Virus record (IMG/VR): IMGVR_UViG_3300036791_000909
Location: 1-37,603 of that record
Direction: 5' to 3' (one strand)
From: a virus
Length of the DNA: 37,603 nucleotides
Positions within the stretch are counted from its first letter, which is position 1; each line of letters begins with the position of its first letter. Under the pieces are notes generated by a model, which was not told the origin of the DNA, did not search any database, and saw only the letters and a list, made by a program, of their open reading frames with translations. This document shows positions 19,920 through 29,046 of the stretch, one piece after another. A program made the translations under genes and the position numbers.

Positions 19920-20254
19920 GGCTCGGGCCCGACGCGGGAGGCATGGGCCTCTACATCCTCGACGGCAAGACGCCGAAGCCGGTGAGCGACTTCCACGTGT
20001 GGGGGCGCTGGTACGAGAAGGCCGACCGCCGCGTCGCGCAGACCACGCTCACCAACGGCTCCTGGGTGAGCACGGTGTTCCTCGGCATGGAGCACGTCCA
20101 TGGCCTATTCGAGACGATGATCTTCGGCGGCGAGCACGACGAGTATCAGGCGCGCTGCTGGACCTGGGAGGAGGCCGAGCTGATGCACGCCGAGGCGGTG
20201 CAGGTCGCTTACTCCGGGCGTGATCTCAAGAAGCTGTTTGCACAGGTGTTGTGA
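19916..20254 (+). CDS. Conserved phage protein (112 aa), unknown function
   Basis: ATG 19916 overlaps the preceding stop. WGRWYEKADRRVAQTTLTNG, WVSTVFLGMEHVHGLFETMI then FGGEHDEYQARCWTWEEAEL. The pattern VSTVFLGxxH...LFETMxFGG...RxWTWEEAExxH is shared by uncharacterised proteins of many phages. No catalytic residues can be pointed out with confidence. Confidence 0.7.
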   Translation: MRLGPDAGGMGLYILDGKTPKPVSDFHVWGRWYEKADRRVAQTTLTNGSWVSTVFLGMEHVHGLFETMIFGGEHDEYQARCWTWEEAELMHAEAVQVAYSGRDLKKLFAQVL

Positions 20255-20424
20255 TGAATTGGCTTTTCACCCGGCCCTGGTATGTGCGCGCATTTATCGG
20301 CACGATCCTCGGCGGCATCTTTTTCATCGGCATCGGTGAAACCGGCCGGGCGTTATTGGGCAAGGACAGTCTGTGGGACTATCTAGCGCCACATCGGGAC
20401 GTGAACCCCGGCGAGGGCGAGTAG
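20254..20424 (+). CDS. Small membrane protein (56 aa)
   Basis: MNWLFTRPWYVRAFIGTILG then GIFFIGIGETGRALLGKD: one transmembrane helix at about 12-30 with a positively charged N terminus and acidic tail. ATG 20254 overlaps the previous stop. Its end overlaps the convergent gene 20383-20595 by 42 bp. Function unknown. Confidence 0.5.
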   Translation: MNWLFTRPWYVRAFIGTILGGIFFIGIGETGRALLGKDSLWDYLAPHRDVNPGEGE

Positions 20425-20595
20425 CTGGATGATCACGTAGATCACGATCACCGCCAGCAGGATCGCGAGTAGCACCCGCACGATGGTGGCGAACGGCTCG
20501 CCCATCGGGACGAGAGGCAGCAATTGCTGGATGCCCCACCACACCACACCGAGCAGAACGAGCAGCAGGATGAGGCCGATCACTGCGCCGATCAT
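20383..20595 (-). CDS. Small two-helix membrane protein, possible holin
   Basis: 70 residues from ATG 20595 with GAAGGAGAAGCCACC. MIGAVIGLILLLVLLGVVWW and VRVLLAILLAVIVIYVIIQL are two transmembrane segments with LPLVPMGEPFATI between them. It resembles the Thivi_2564-type membrane proteins, common in Rhizobiales prophages. Location after the endolysin and a one-helix protein fits a holin in a lysis cassette, but that role is not demonstrated. Confidence 0.66.
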   Translation of the reverse strand: MIGAVIGLILLLVLLGVVWWGIQQLLPLVPMGEPFATIVRVLLAILLAVIVIYVIIQLLALAGVHVPMWR

Positions 20596-20846
20596 GGTGG
20601 CTTCTCCTTCGGGTCCGGGCAACTGATGGAGCGCTGCTGCAGCAGCAGATGGATGGCGTTGCTGTTGTCCAGTATCTGCGTCACCAGCTGGTTGCGCGAT
20701 GCCGCCGCCGACTGCAGGGCGTAGTAGATGAAGAACAGCAAGGCCATGTTGGCAACGATGAGCGCCAGCACTGCGGGCTGGCCCTTCATGGCATCGAAGA
20801 AACTTCGCGCGGTCTGGCCGATCTCTTCGCTGGGGCCCGGGTTCAT
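20592..20846 (-). CDS. Single-helix membrane protein of the lysis cassette
   Basis: 84 residues; ATG 20846 overlaps the endolysin stop and its stop overlaps the next ATG. MNPGPSEEIGQTARSFFDAM then PAVLALIVANMALLFFIYYA (about 24-43) as transmembrane helix, followed by a periplasmic-looking helix (SRNQLVTQILDNSNAIHLLL) and a Cys/Pro tail. Topology would fit a pinholin-like or inner-membrane spanin-type component. Inferred from position only. Confidence 0.62.
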   Translation of the reverse strand: MNPGPSEEIGQTARSFFDAMKGQPAVLALIVANMALLFFIYYALQSAAASRNQLVTQILDNSNAIHLLLQQRSISCPDPKEKPP

Positions 20847-22486
20847 CGCCGCGCCACCCTCTGCTTCTTCTTTGCCGGCACCCGCACGTGCTTGGCCACC
20901 TTGGTGCCGTCGTCCTCCAGGTAGGCCTGCACCTGCTTGAACATGCGATCGGCGTCGGACTTCAGCTCGACCTCCTTGCGGATGATCGGGCCGTAGTGGT
21001 TGCACAGGTTGCGCAGCGTCAGGGCGTGGCTCTCGACCGCGAACGCCGGGCACTCCTTGCACAGCAGCTGGAAGTCGTAGCCCTTGCCGCTGCCGTAGCA
21101 GCTCCACTCGCTCGACGAGCACGACACGCCGTCGTCGAACTGGCTGAGGTAGCAGCTGGGCTTGTTTGCCGACCGCGAATACTCCGCCATCAGGTTCGAG
21201 AACTCAGGGTCGCTGGCGCTGTGCGCGTTGTAGCTGGTCTGAAACAGCCCGGCCTCGGCGGTGTCGCTCGATGTGTTGGTGGCACTCTGGTCGCGGCCCT
21301 CGCAATGGCGGCCGCTGCTCTCGCGCATGCCCGAGCCGAGCATCAGCGCATAGAGATGGCGCAGCGTGTCGATGCCGTCGTTCTCGTTCGACATCCGCAT
21401 GTTGTCGAACTCGGAACGGTAGACGTTGAGCGCGTCCTTGTCGCTGTTCATGCGGGCGCTCGCCATCACCAGGACGGCGGGGTGGCCGGCCTTGAGTTTC
21501 TTCACCGACTGGGCGTAGGCACACGCCATGCCCTGCATGTAGCCGACCGGGGCAATTCCGCGGTCGTCCCACGCATAGTTCGAGATCACGCTCTCGTTGG
21601 CGATGTGGCAGATATCCTCGATCTCCGCCTCGGTGAGCGCGTGCGGCGGCGGCGGGATCGGCTCCTTGTGCTCGTACAGTGCGCCCCAGGTCTGCGAGCC
21701 GGCGATGCCGTCATAGTCGAGGCCGCGCGAGGCCTGATAGTCCATCACCGCTTCCTCGGTGAGGCCGCCGAAGTCGCCATCGGTGACGAGGTTCGGCGAT
21801 GGCTTCAGCTCCCAATTGAGCATGGTCTGCAGGTCCTCGACGTCGTGGCCCTCGTCGCCCTGGCCGAGCACCGGGCGGGTCGACAGCGGCACGTCGTAGG
21901 GGTTCTCGGGACGCGACGGCGGCTGCTCGCCGGGCGGCTCGACCGGCGGCGTCTCGCCGATGTCCTGGCCGCTGATCGCCTCGGCGATGGCATGGCAGAT
22001 CGCGTCGAACTTCGGGTAGTAGCAGCTGTTGCAGTCGTGGCTGCTGTCGCCGAAGCAGACTTCGAGGAGCACCGCCGGCTCTGCGGTGTTGCTCAGGAAG
22101 TAGAGCCCGCTCGACTGCTTGGCGCCGCGATTGATCAGGCCGCCGGCCTGCGCCATCGCCCCGGCAATCTTGCCCGCGAGGCTCGCCTGGCTGTAGTGCC
22201 AGACCTCGGTGCCCATCGGGTTCGACGTCGTCGAGTAGGCGTTGAAGTGTACGCTCACATCGTAGTCATGCGGGCCCTGCGCGTTGTGGAAATTGCAGAT
22301 GCGCTGCAGGTTCTCCTGCTGGTCATCGCTAACGTCGTCGTGGTAGGTCACCACGGTGACGCCGGCAGCGCGCATATACTCGGCGGCTTTCTCGACTACC
22401 TTGCGCGCTTCGTTGACCTCGTCGAGCCATTGCGACGACATCCCGCGGATGTATTTGCCGTGCCCGGATGAGATGACGATCTTCAT
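20843..22486 (-). CDS. Modular endolysin: amidase, peptidoglycan-binding and lysozyme-like domains
   Basis: 547 residues. Residues 1-175 form an Amidase_3-type N-acetylmuramoyl-L-alanine amidase with zinc ligands His9 (ISSGHGKY), Glu23 and His80 (VSVHFNAY) and catalytic Glu142 (AVLLEVCFGD). A Pro-rich linker leads to a peptidoglycan-binding domain at about 205-270 (LQTMLNWELKPSPNLVTDGD, GIAGSQTWGALY). The C-terminal 270 residues contain LGSGMRESSGRHCEG with Glu389 and AGLFQTSYNAHS, like a lysozyme/transglycosylase fold. No signal peptide, so release needs a holin. Longer than most phage endolysins. Confidence 0.82.
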   Translation of the reverse strand: MKIVISSGHGKYIRGMSSQWLDEVNEARKVVEKAAEYMRAAGVTVVTYHDDVSDDQQENLQRICNFHNAQGPHDYDVSVHFNAYSTTSNPMGTEVWHYSQASLAGKIAGAMAQAGGLINRGAKQSSGLYFLSNTAEPAVLLEVCFGDSSHDCNSCYYPKFDAICHAIAEAISGQDIGETPPVEPPGEQPPSRPENPYDVPLSTRPVLGQGDEGHDVEDLQTMLNWELKPSPNLVTDGDFGGLTEEAVMDYQASRGLDYDGIAGSQTWGALYEHKEPIPPPPHALTEAEIEDICHIANESVISNYAWDDRGIAPVGYMQGMACAYAQSVKKLKAGHPAVLVMASARMNSDKDALNVYRSEFDNMRMSNENDGIDTLRHLYALMLGSGMRESSGRHCEGRDQSATNTSSDTAEAGLFQTSYNAHSASDPEFSNLMAEYSRSANKPSCYLSQFDDGVSCSSSEWSCYGSGKGYDFQLLCKECPAFAVESHALTLRNLCNHYGPIIRKEVELKSDADRMFKQVQAYLEDDGTKVAKHVRVPAKKKQRVARR

Positions 22487-22734
22487 TGGCCCTCCGGAGG
22501 TGGTTTGGGAACGCTCGGCGGCAGCTCTCTCATCTTGGCGGCCTGCGCCTGCCGCTCGGCGTTCTGCAGGATTGCAATGACCTGGCCGTGCGCCTCACGC
22601 GTCATCGGAATGCGGCTGAGTTCGTAGTCGAGCTGGGCACGCCATTCGCTGAGCGGAAGTATCTGTTGCTGTTGCGCCACGACGGAAGTCGCCATGAGAA
22701 TTGGAAACATCGCGAGCGCAAATCTCAAGGACAT
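22483..22734 (-). CDS. Small secreted protein (83 aa)
   Basis: MSLRFALAMFPILMATSVVA is a signal peptide, with cleavage probably after AQQ near residue 20-23. The mature part is helical (LSEWRAQLDYELSRIPMTRE, AERQAQAAKMRE) with a Pro-rich tail. There is no lipobox cysteine, so it is not an outer-membrane spanin lipoprotein of the usual kind. Its stop overlaps the endolysin ATG as ATGA; its start overlaps the tail-fibre stop by 10 bp. Confidence 0.66.
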   Translation of the reverse strand: MSLRFALAMFPILMATSVVAQQQQILPLSEWRAQLDYELSRIPMTREAHGQVIAILQNAERQAQAAKMRELPPSVPKPPPEGQ

Positions 22735-24401
22735 GTCGTGTTCCTATACAAACCGCCGTTGGCAGAATTGACGCAGACAAAATTACCTGCCCCAGCCGCA
22801 GTCAATTGCGGGATGAAGACAGCTTGGGTGTTGCCGGGAGACTGAGTACCAATGGTGATTATGCCAGTCCCCTTGGCAAATAAATCCACACTGATGTTTG
22901 TATCTGGGCCTTGTGCAGCATATACGATCGGCCCTGCTCCTGGCAGGGACGTCATGAAGTAGAACCCATTGTAGTTAGGGATCATCGTTGTCGTATCACC
23001 GCCCAGAATGCTAAAAGCCGGGCTGGTGCTTGCATTGGTAAATGCGTAGGTAAGAAGAAAAGCAGCATTGCCGGAGTGATCCCACATATTGTAAACGATT
23101 GACTGGCTGTGTGCGTCTGGAGCCGCATTCAGTCCAGTCGTTCCAACACTAAGCGCATTATCAGCGGCCCCGTTACCCGACACGACCGCAAAATTCAAAT
23201 GACCGGACGTCGGATTGCAGGGTGGAGATGTGAAACCAGAACCGGCAGCGCATAAATTAGTGACGTGAAACGCAACGCCCGTCATAGCCGCATTTGCGGC
23301 ATAGCTGACGTTATAGCCCTCCACGTTTGTGCCGGTTTCCCATATGCCGTAATCCATTTCAAAGCCGAGCAGGTTCACCCCCGTGATGCCGTGCGTTACA
23401 TTGTCTGGAGTATCAGTCAGCCGACCGTTCTGGTACCAAACGTCGGTATTTGTGGTTATAGCCTCGACGAGGCCATAGAAGCAGACACCGTTGGCATTCA
23501 CGCCGGCGCCTGGCCCATGAGCCCCCGTGCCCGAGCTGCTGCGGACATAGCATCCGAACGCGTTTACACCGAGAGCGAGCCCTGGGGTTCCTTGACTTGG
23601 TGGGATATTGACCGTCGATCGTATATTGTCGAATGTCACGCCGCCGGTAACCGGGTCAGAAATCTGGCTCTGAGTCGTCGAGGAGTTCTGGATGATGACG
23701 CGCGCATCGCCCGTCGTGACCGGCAGCGTATTGTTTCCGATGAACAGCTGCGGCGCGGTCCAGGTGCAGGACGTGCTCAGCGATGCGCAGGCGCCCGTGC
23801 CGCCGCCACCACCGCCCGGCGGCTCGACGATCGGCTGACCGCTGCCGTCGAAGCCCAGCACCATGCCGGCACGAGCCAGCGCATTTGGCAACGGCAAGAG
23901 CACCTCACCGGGCTGCACTCGGATCGTACCGTTGACCTCGTCCCAGGCCTCACGGTTCTGCGCGACGATGTCGGTGATGACCTGATTGAGCTGGCGCGCC
24001 GTGACGCCGGCGCTCTCGGAGAACTGCGAGGCGCGGCGCGGCCGACGATCGCCAACGATTACGACAGCGCCGGTCTGCGGAGCATTGAAGGTCAGCACGG
24101 CGTTGGTGATCGGCCGCGGGATCGAGCCGAGCGACCCGGTGGCGCTCGACAACGTCCAGCCGTAGCTGACATCGGTCGAGGGATAGGCCACGCCATTGAC
24201 GAACACCTGCACCCAGGCGTCGACATCGGTGGCATCGCCATAGATGGCGAACCCAACCGAGCAGGCACAGGTCGAGGCGGTGAGGTTGTAACTGGTGAGC
24301 CGGGCGGCATCAGGCAGTGCCGGAACTGACGGCGGCGCCTGGGCTGCCACCAGGGCGGTCAGACCGAGCAGGGCGACGAGGGCGAGGGCGATCTTGCGCA
24401 T
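22725..24401 (-). CDS. Tail fibre protein with T7 gp17-like N terminus
   Basis: 558 residues from ATG 24401 (ATG 24413 is possible). Unusually, it begins with a signal-peptide-like MRKIALALVALLGLTALVAA. Residues about 35-175 match a T7-type tail-fibre attachment domain: VQVFVNGVAYPSTDVSYGW, PITNAVLTFNAPQTGAVVIV, RPRRASQFSESAGVTARQLN, then NREAWDEVNG. The rest is beta-rich, Gly/Ser/Thr/Asn-rich and visibly lower in GC, the receptor-binding part. Ends SANGGLYRNTTCP. Confidence 0.78.
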   Translation of the reverse strand: MRKIALALVALLGLTALVAAQAPPSVPALPDAARLTSYNLTASTCACSVGFAIYGDATDVDAWVQVFVNGVAYPSTDVSYGWTLSSATGSLGSIPRPITNAVLTFNAPQTGAVVIVGDRRPRRASQFSESAGVTARQLNQVITDIVAQNREAWDEVNGTIRVQPGEVLLPLPNALARAGMVLGFDGSGQPIVEPPGGGGGGTGACASLSTSCTWTAPQLFIGNNTLPVTTGDARVIIQNSSTTQSQISDPVTGGVTFDNIRSTVNIPPSQGTPGLALGVNAFGCYVRSSSGTGAHGPGAGVNANGVCFYGLVEAITTNTDVWYQNGRLTDTPDNVTHGITGVNLLGFEMDYGIWETGTNVEGYNVSYAANAAMTGVAFHVTNLCAAGSGFTSPPCNPTSGHLNFAVVSGNGAADNALSVGTTGLNAAPDAHSQSIVYNMWDHSGNAAFLLTYAFTNASTSPAFSILGGDTTTMIPNYNGFYFMTSLPGAGPIVYAAQGPDTNISVDLFAKGTGIITIGTQSPGNTQAVFIPQLTAAGAGNFVCVNSANGGLYRNTTCP

Positions 24402-24445
24402 GGCCGGGACCATGCCGGCCAGGCCCGGGCGCGGCAAAGCACCCG

Positions 24446-27400
24446 CTATTGCCGATGCTGCTGCTGTGGGATGCCGAGGCTGCTGTTGAGGCTCTTCTCG
24501 ACCTCGTCGAGCACCCGGTTGAAAAACAGGTAGTTCTGACCCGGCACCCATCGGCGGGCGGCGTGGATGTCACCCGCCGAGAAGTCGCCGGTCGCAGCCG
24601 CGCCAGTGACCTTGGTGAGGTTCTCCAGCTTACCGACCGTTGGGCCGAGGAGCTGCTCGAGCACGCCGCGGCCCATGTCGCGTTTGAGGCCAGGTTGAGC
24701 ACCGAGAAGGCGGTACATATCGATCTGGTTGCGCGAGCCCTTCGACACCAGAGTATTTGCCTCATCCAACCAACCGAGGAAGCTCGAGCGGCTCACCGCC
24801 TCCTTGGCCCAGTCCGACGGGTTGCTGGACATGGGCTGCCCACTGGCGATCGAATGTACGGCATAGGCCATGGCGCCGAAGCCGAACATCGTCATGACGC
24901 CCTGCAGGGTCTGTCCGTCGGCGCGCTGCAGGTTGGCGACCATGATGCGGGTGGTGGCCGCCGCCGTGAACGACTTGAACTGGGTAAGCACGCCAAGCAC
25001 GGGCTCGGAGATGAACGCCGGCTTGTCGATGCCGGGCGTCACCACACTGATGTTGACCTCGCGGTTGAGCGCCGCCTCAAAGATGTCGCGCGCCTCCTGG
25101 TTCTCCCATTTCTCGGTATTTGGCAGGATCTCGCCGTTGATGCGGTCGCCGGAGGCCTCGTATTCCTCGACGATCTTGTCCCACATACGCTGCGGGATAT
25201 TGGCCTGGCCGACCTGCAGCAAATCCGTCTTCGTTGCCTTACCCTCCGCCGCCCGCTTGACCGCCCGGTAGATACCGTTCGACGCGACCGTCGCGGCGAC
25301 GATCTTGTTCATGTCCGTCTGATGCGCCATCAGGTTGAGCAGATTGAATTTGTCGGCGCCGGCCTGCAACAGACGTTCGAATTTCGAGAGCTTCGCGTAA
25401 GGGTCGCTGGCGCCGCTGAGTTCGTGGCTGCGTGATCCACGGATCGTTTCCGTGGCGATGTCCATCAGCTTGAATTGACGCTTCGCTTCCGTAGTGAGTT
25501 TGCGATCGGTCATTAGCGATTTGAGGTACGGAGCCCACGCATCGTTGAAGACATGGTTGAGCCCCCAACGCGCGGTGACGACGGCGGTGTCCGGGATCGA
25601 GGAGGCCGCCGCCAGGCCCATCGAGGTGAAGACGTTGAAGTTGCGCACCGCGGCGGCGATCCGCCCGATGCGCCGCTGCGAGGCGTTGCTCGGGATGCCG
25701 TAGATGCCGCGGAGACGATCGCGCAGGATGCCGACGTCCTCCATCGTATCGTTGAGCTGCTTGCCGAGCCGGGTCCTTTCCGCCTCGGACGTCGCCTGGT
25801 CGATGGCCGCGGCGTAGTCATCCTGGATGCCGCGCATCACACCGTTCAGCTCGATGTCGCCACCGAAGCGCTCGGCGAGCAGCACGTCCGGCACGAAGGT
25901 CCGCAGGTAGGTCTCCGCCGCCTTTGAGGCGCTCTGCTCGATCCACTTCTCGGCAAATGCGTTGCTGACGTCGAGCGGGCGCTCGGCGAGTGAGCCGCGC
26001 AACGCTGGCTTGGAGACATCGGGTCCGACGTAGGGCGAGGCGGATGTCTCGTCGTAGGGCAGGCGGCCTTCGGGCGAACCGATGATGCGATTGGTCGTCT
26101 GCTGGGCCTCGTTGCGAAGCTCCTCGTCCATCAGCTCCTGCGGGCTCTCCAGGATGCGCTTCACGGCCTTGTCGACCGCCTCGTCCGCGCTGGTCAGCCG
26201 GCCGCCCTTGGGCTCGCCCTCGGCGCGCTTGGCCTCGCGCTCAGCCTCCGCCTTCTCGCGTGCCTTGATTGCGGACTTAGCCTCGGCGGGGCTCTGGCCG
26301 TGCCACTTGCCGATCTCCTCCTCGATCTTGCGGCGCACCTCTGCCGCCGAGGCGTGCTCGGCCTGGAGCTTCTCTTCGAGATCAGCGACCTTGTTGCGGT
26401 GCTTGAGGGCGTCCTCGGCCAGCTTGTTGCCGCGCGCCCTGATCTGCGTTTCGAACAAGGCGCCGCCGCGCGCCTTCTCGATGTTCTTCTCGGGCGCCGC
26501 CTCGCGGATGCCGCCGACGTTCTCGTAAGAACTCTCGCGCATACGCTCGGCGGTCTGGTAGCCGAACTTGTTCTGGCGGCGGACCTCCTCGGCCTTGGCC
26601 TCGTCGAGCTTGAGGTCCTCCTGCAGGCGCTCGAGCTGCGTGGTGTACTTCTTGATGCTGCCTTCGTGACTCTCGAGCGCGCCCTGATAGGCCTTGAGTG
26701 CGGTCTGGACGCCCTGGTTCGCTTGCTGGTCGCCCTTGAACTTCGCCGCCAGCTCATCCACGAACTGCGGGCGCCTTGCCGTAATGAGCGTCGTATTCCA
26801 GCGGTGCGTGAAGAAGCTCTCGCCCTCATACTGCTCGGCGCGCTGGAAACCTGGAACCGATTTCTCGGCACGGCCGGAGTAGTGGTCGTATAGCTTGCGC
26901 AACTCCTCGGCCGCCCGCTGAACATGAGGGTTGTCACTCTTGTCGCCGTACATGGCGGCCCGACCAACTTGCCGATCGAACTCCTCGTAGGTCACGCGGT
27001 CGGGTGCGAGGCCGCCAAACCTACCCATCTGGTCGCGCAGCTTGGCGAGCCAGGGTGCCTTGCCGCCTTCGAAGTTGGTGGCCTTCCAGCCCTCCTCGAT
27101 GAGGTCATCGACCCTGGTCTGCCATGTGCCACGTTGCACGCGGGACATCGTCTCGAGCGGCGCCCTGCCGTCGAGTGTTGTGGTCTTTCCCTCGAGGTTG
27201 CCTTTGACGAGGACCGCGACCTCGGCGAGGTCGGTCGCGACGCGCTGCGCCGTGAGGCTCTTCTGCATCAGCGTCCGGGTAACGATGTTGTCCTTGAGCT
27301 TCTCGGCCCCGATGCCGGTCGGGACCGGAGTGAGATATTCCCTGTCCCGGGTATCGGTTTCCGCCGCACCCGCCGCAGCTGGCGCCGGCTGGCCCATCAC

Positions 27401-28051
27401 ATGGGCGTCGTTCACCTCACGCTCACGGGTCATCTTGCTGGCGATGGCCTCAAGCTCGCCGGGATGAAGCCATCCTGCAGCGCCACCCAAGAGCGCGCCG
27501 ACCAGGGTGCCGCTGCCGACGTTAAGGGCGCTTTCGCTCAGTGGGCGACCTTCTTGCGAGGCCTGCAGCGCCGCTTCCTGCGCCGTCCCTTGCACAGCCA
27601 TCGCCGTGCCCATCTCGATCGCGCCCTTCAACGCGCCGCGGCCTTCCTGCCAGGCCCGCACCGCGACGCGGCCAGGCAGCAGATTGGTCGGATCGAACAG
27701 CCCGAGCCCGGCGCCGACCACAAATCCCATCGGACCAGCAGCCGAGAGCGTGGCCTTGTCGGCATTCTGCTGGTCGATCTCGGCGACGATGGCATTGGCC
27801 TGGGCTTCCGACTGCGCACCGGCCAGGCGGAAGCTATGCTCCCACAGATCCGGCCGGCTCATCAGCAGGTCACGGGCGCTGTAGCCTGGCGTCGGCGCGT
27901 ACGGCCCAGAGTTCGCGAGGCCGCGATAGACCGAGACGACCGAGTTGCTGTCACGTAGCGCGGCACCGGCAACATCCGTAAGAGACGGCCCAGGCCGCGG
28001 CGTCGGCGGCAGGCTTTCGGGCGGCCCAGGCTCGTCATCGACGAACGGCAT
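24446..28051 (-). CDS. T7 gp16-like internal virion protein (channel-forming), lacking the SLT domain
   Basis: 1201 residues, close to the size of T7 gp16 minus its lytic domain. Hydrophobic segments near 105-125 (GPMGFVVGAGLGLFDPTNLL), 178-195 (GSGTLVGALLGGAAGWL), 800-830 and 1050-1070 (GVMTMFGFGAMAYAVHSIAS) may insert in the inner membrane. A long charged coiled coil spans about 440-630 (LERLQEDLKLDEAKAEEVRR, AEAEREAKRAEGE). In T7, gp14, gp15 and gp16 are ejected and form a periplasmic DNA conduit. The assignment rests on size, order and composition. Confidence 0.65.
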   Translation of the reverse strand: MPFVDDEPGPPESLPPTPRPGPSLTDVAGAALRDSNSVVSVYRGLANSGPYAPTPGYSARDLLMSRPDLWEHSFRLAGAQSEAQANAIVAEIDQQNADKATLSAAGPMGFVVGAGLGLFDPTNLLPGRVAVRAWQEGRGALKGAIEMGTAMAVQGTAQEAALQASQEGRPLSESALNVGSGTLVGALLGGAAGWLHPGELEAIASKMTREREVNDAHVMGQPAPAAAGAAETDTRDREYLTPVPTGIGAEKLKDNIVTRTLMQKSLTAQRVATDLAEVAVLVKGNLEGKTTTLDGRAPLETMSRVQRGTWQTRVDDLIEEGWKATNFEGGKAPWLAKLRDQMGRFGGLAPDRVTYEEFDRQVGRAAMYGDKSDNPHVQRAAEELRKLYDHYSGRAEKSVPGFQRAEQYEGESFFTHRWNTTLITARRPQFVDELAAKFKGDQQANQGVQTALKAYQGALESHEGSIKKYTTQLERLQEDLKLDEAKAEEVRRQNKFGYQTAERMRESSYENVGGIREAAPEKNIEKARGGALFETQIRARGNKLAEDALKHRNKVADLEEKLQAEHASAAEVRRKIEEEIGKWHGQSPAEAKSAIKAREKAEAEREAKRAEGEPKGGRLTSADEAVDKAVKRILESPQELMDEELRNEAQQTTNRIIGSPEGRLPYDETSASPYVGPDVSKPALRGSLAERPLDVSNAFAEKWIEQSASKAAETYLRTFVPDVLLAERFGGDIELNGVMRGIQDDYAAAIDQATSEAERTRLGKQLNDTMEDVGILRDRLRGIYGIPSNASQRRIGRIAAAVRNFNVFTSMGLAAASSIPDTAVVTARWGLNHVFNDAWAPYLKSLMTDRKLTTEAKRQFKLMDIATETIRGSRSHELSGASDPYAKLSKFERLLQAGADKFNLLNLMAHQTDMNKIVAATVASNGIYRAVKRAAEGKATKTDLLQVGQANIPQRMWDKIVEEYEASGDRINGEILPNTEKWENQEARDIFEAALNREVNISVVTPGIDKPAFISEPVLGVLTQFKSFTAAATTRIMVANLQRADGQTLQGVMTMFGFGAMAYAVHSIASGQPMSSNPSDWAKEAVSRSSFLGWLDEANTLVSKGSRNQIDMYRLLGAQPGLKRDMGRGVLEQLLGPTVGKLENLTKVTGAAATGDFSAGDIHAARRWVPGQNYLFFNRVLDEVEKSLNSSLGIPQQQHRQ

Positions 28052-29046
28052 CAGAGGTTGCTCCTGGCCGCCTTCGTCATGCTCGGTGCGCCGGGAAACG
28101 CCGGCAAGTTTCCAAGCTTCTTGGCATGCTCTGTGAGCTGGTCCAGCGTCCTGCGATAGTTGTCGCTCTTGATCGCCTCATCGACATCGGGAAGCCCGGC
28201 CGCGTTGGACAGCTCGGGATCGTCCAAGGCGTCACGCACGCGGCCGATGAATTTATGCAGATCGAGGTATCTCTGCGACGGGAACGTGAGCGGCCCGGTG
28301 TCATCGCGGCGATCCTCCACATTCTTGCTCGGCCCGGACGACGGCTCGCCGACCTTGATGTATTTGCCAGCCCGCATGAACGCGGTAGGCGGCGGCGCCT
28401 CCGGATCTTCATAGGCCGCATAGTTTGCCTGGTCATACATCGAGCCGCCGCGCCGCTCATTCTGAACACCGAGGCCGCGGTTGAACTTGTCGCGCCACAT
28501 CGATGTGAAGCCGGCACTCGAGATGCTGTTTACGTCGAGCCGCTTCAGCGGGCTGTCGCCAGGGACATTGCCCATGATAGCGCGCTGCGCGATGGCGTCG
28601 GATCGGTAGTAGGGCCGGATCGCCTGCCACGCCGGTACATTCGGATTGCTCAGCAGGGCGCTGGCGCCGGCGAGGCCTTGCTGATGGGCGAGGTAGTGTT
28701 CAGCATCGGTCGGATCACGCCCAAGCACCCGCGCCAGCGACGGATCGTTGACTGCCCGCTCCCGCATGACCGCCGCCGCCTGCGCCTGCGGTGAGTTGCG
28801 ATTGGCATCGGTGATGCCGTACATGTGCTCTTCGGTCGGCCCGAACTGCCCGAGCCCGCGATTGCTGCCGGTCACGGCACTGGGATTGCCACCGCTCTCG
28901 ATCTGGAACAGGCGGTTGATGTAATCGCCCGAGCTTGGCACCGGCGCCGCGGCCGGGAGGGTGCTGTCTGCCTTGTCGGCGGCAATGACCTTCGCGACGT
29001 CCTCATCGCTGCGAACGACCGTCAAGCCTTCATCATCATCCGCCAT
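28051..29046 (-). CDS. Virion-associated lytic transglycosylase
   Basis: 331 residues. An N-terminal acidic segment leads to a transglycosylase (SLT-type) core: SSGDYINRLFQIESGGNPSA with catalytic Glu50-Ser51, NRGLGQFGPTEEHMYG at 62-77, then AEHYLAHQQGLAGASALL. It would open the cell wall during DNA ejection. The C-terminal 180 residues have no known motif. ATG overlaps the previous stop (TGATG). In T7 this activity is the N-terminal domain of gp16; here it is a separate gene placed before the gp16-like gene. Confidence 0.76.
   Translation of the reverse strand: MADDDEGLTVVRSDEDVAKVIAADKADSTLPAAAPVPSSGDYINRLFQIESGGNPSAVTGSNRGLGQFGPTEEHMYGITDANRNSPQAQAAAVMRERAVNDPSLARVLGRDPTDAEHYLAHQQGLAGASALLSNPNVPAWQAIRPYYRSDAIAQRAIMGNVPGDSPLKRLDVNSISSAGFTSMWRDKFNRGLGVQNERRGGSMYDQANYAAYEDPEAPPPTAFMRAGKYIKVGEPSSGPSKNVEDRRDDTGPLTFPSQRYLDLHKFIGRVRDALDDPELSNAAGLPDVDEAIKSDNYRRTLDQLTEHAKKLGNLPAFPGAPSMTKAARSNL

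Noticed and set aside
20888-22471. 527-codon plus-strand frame opposite the endolysin
   Set aside because: Composition (Leu/Val/Ala/Arg repeats) is typical of an antisense frame; the minus strand carries clear amidase motifs.
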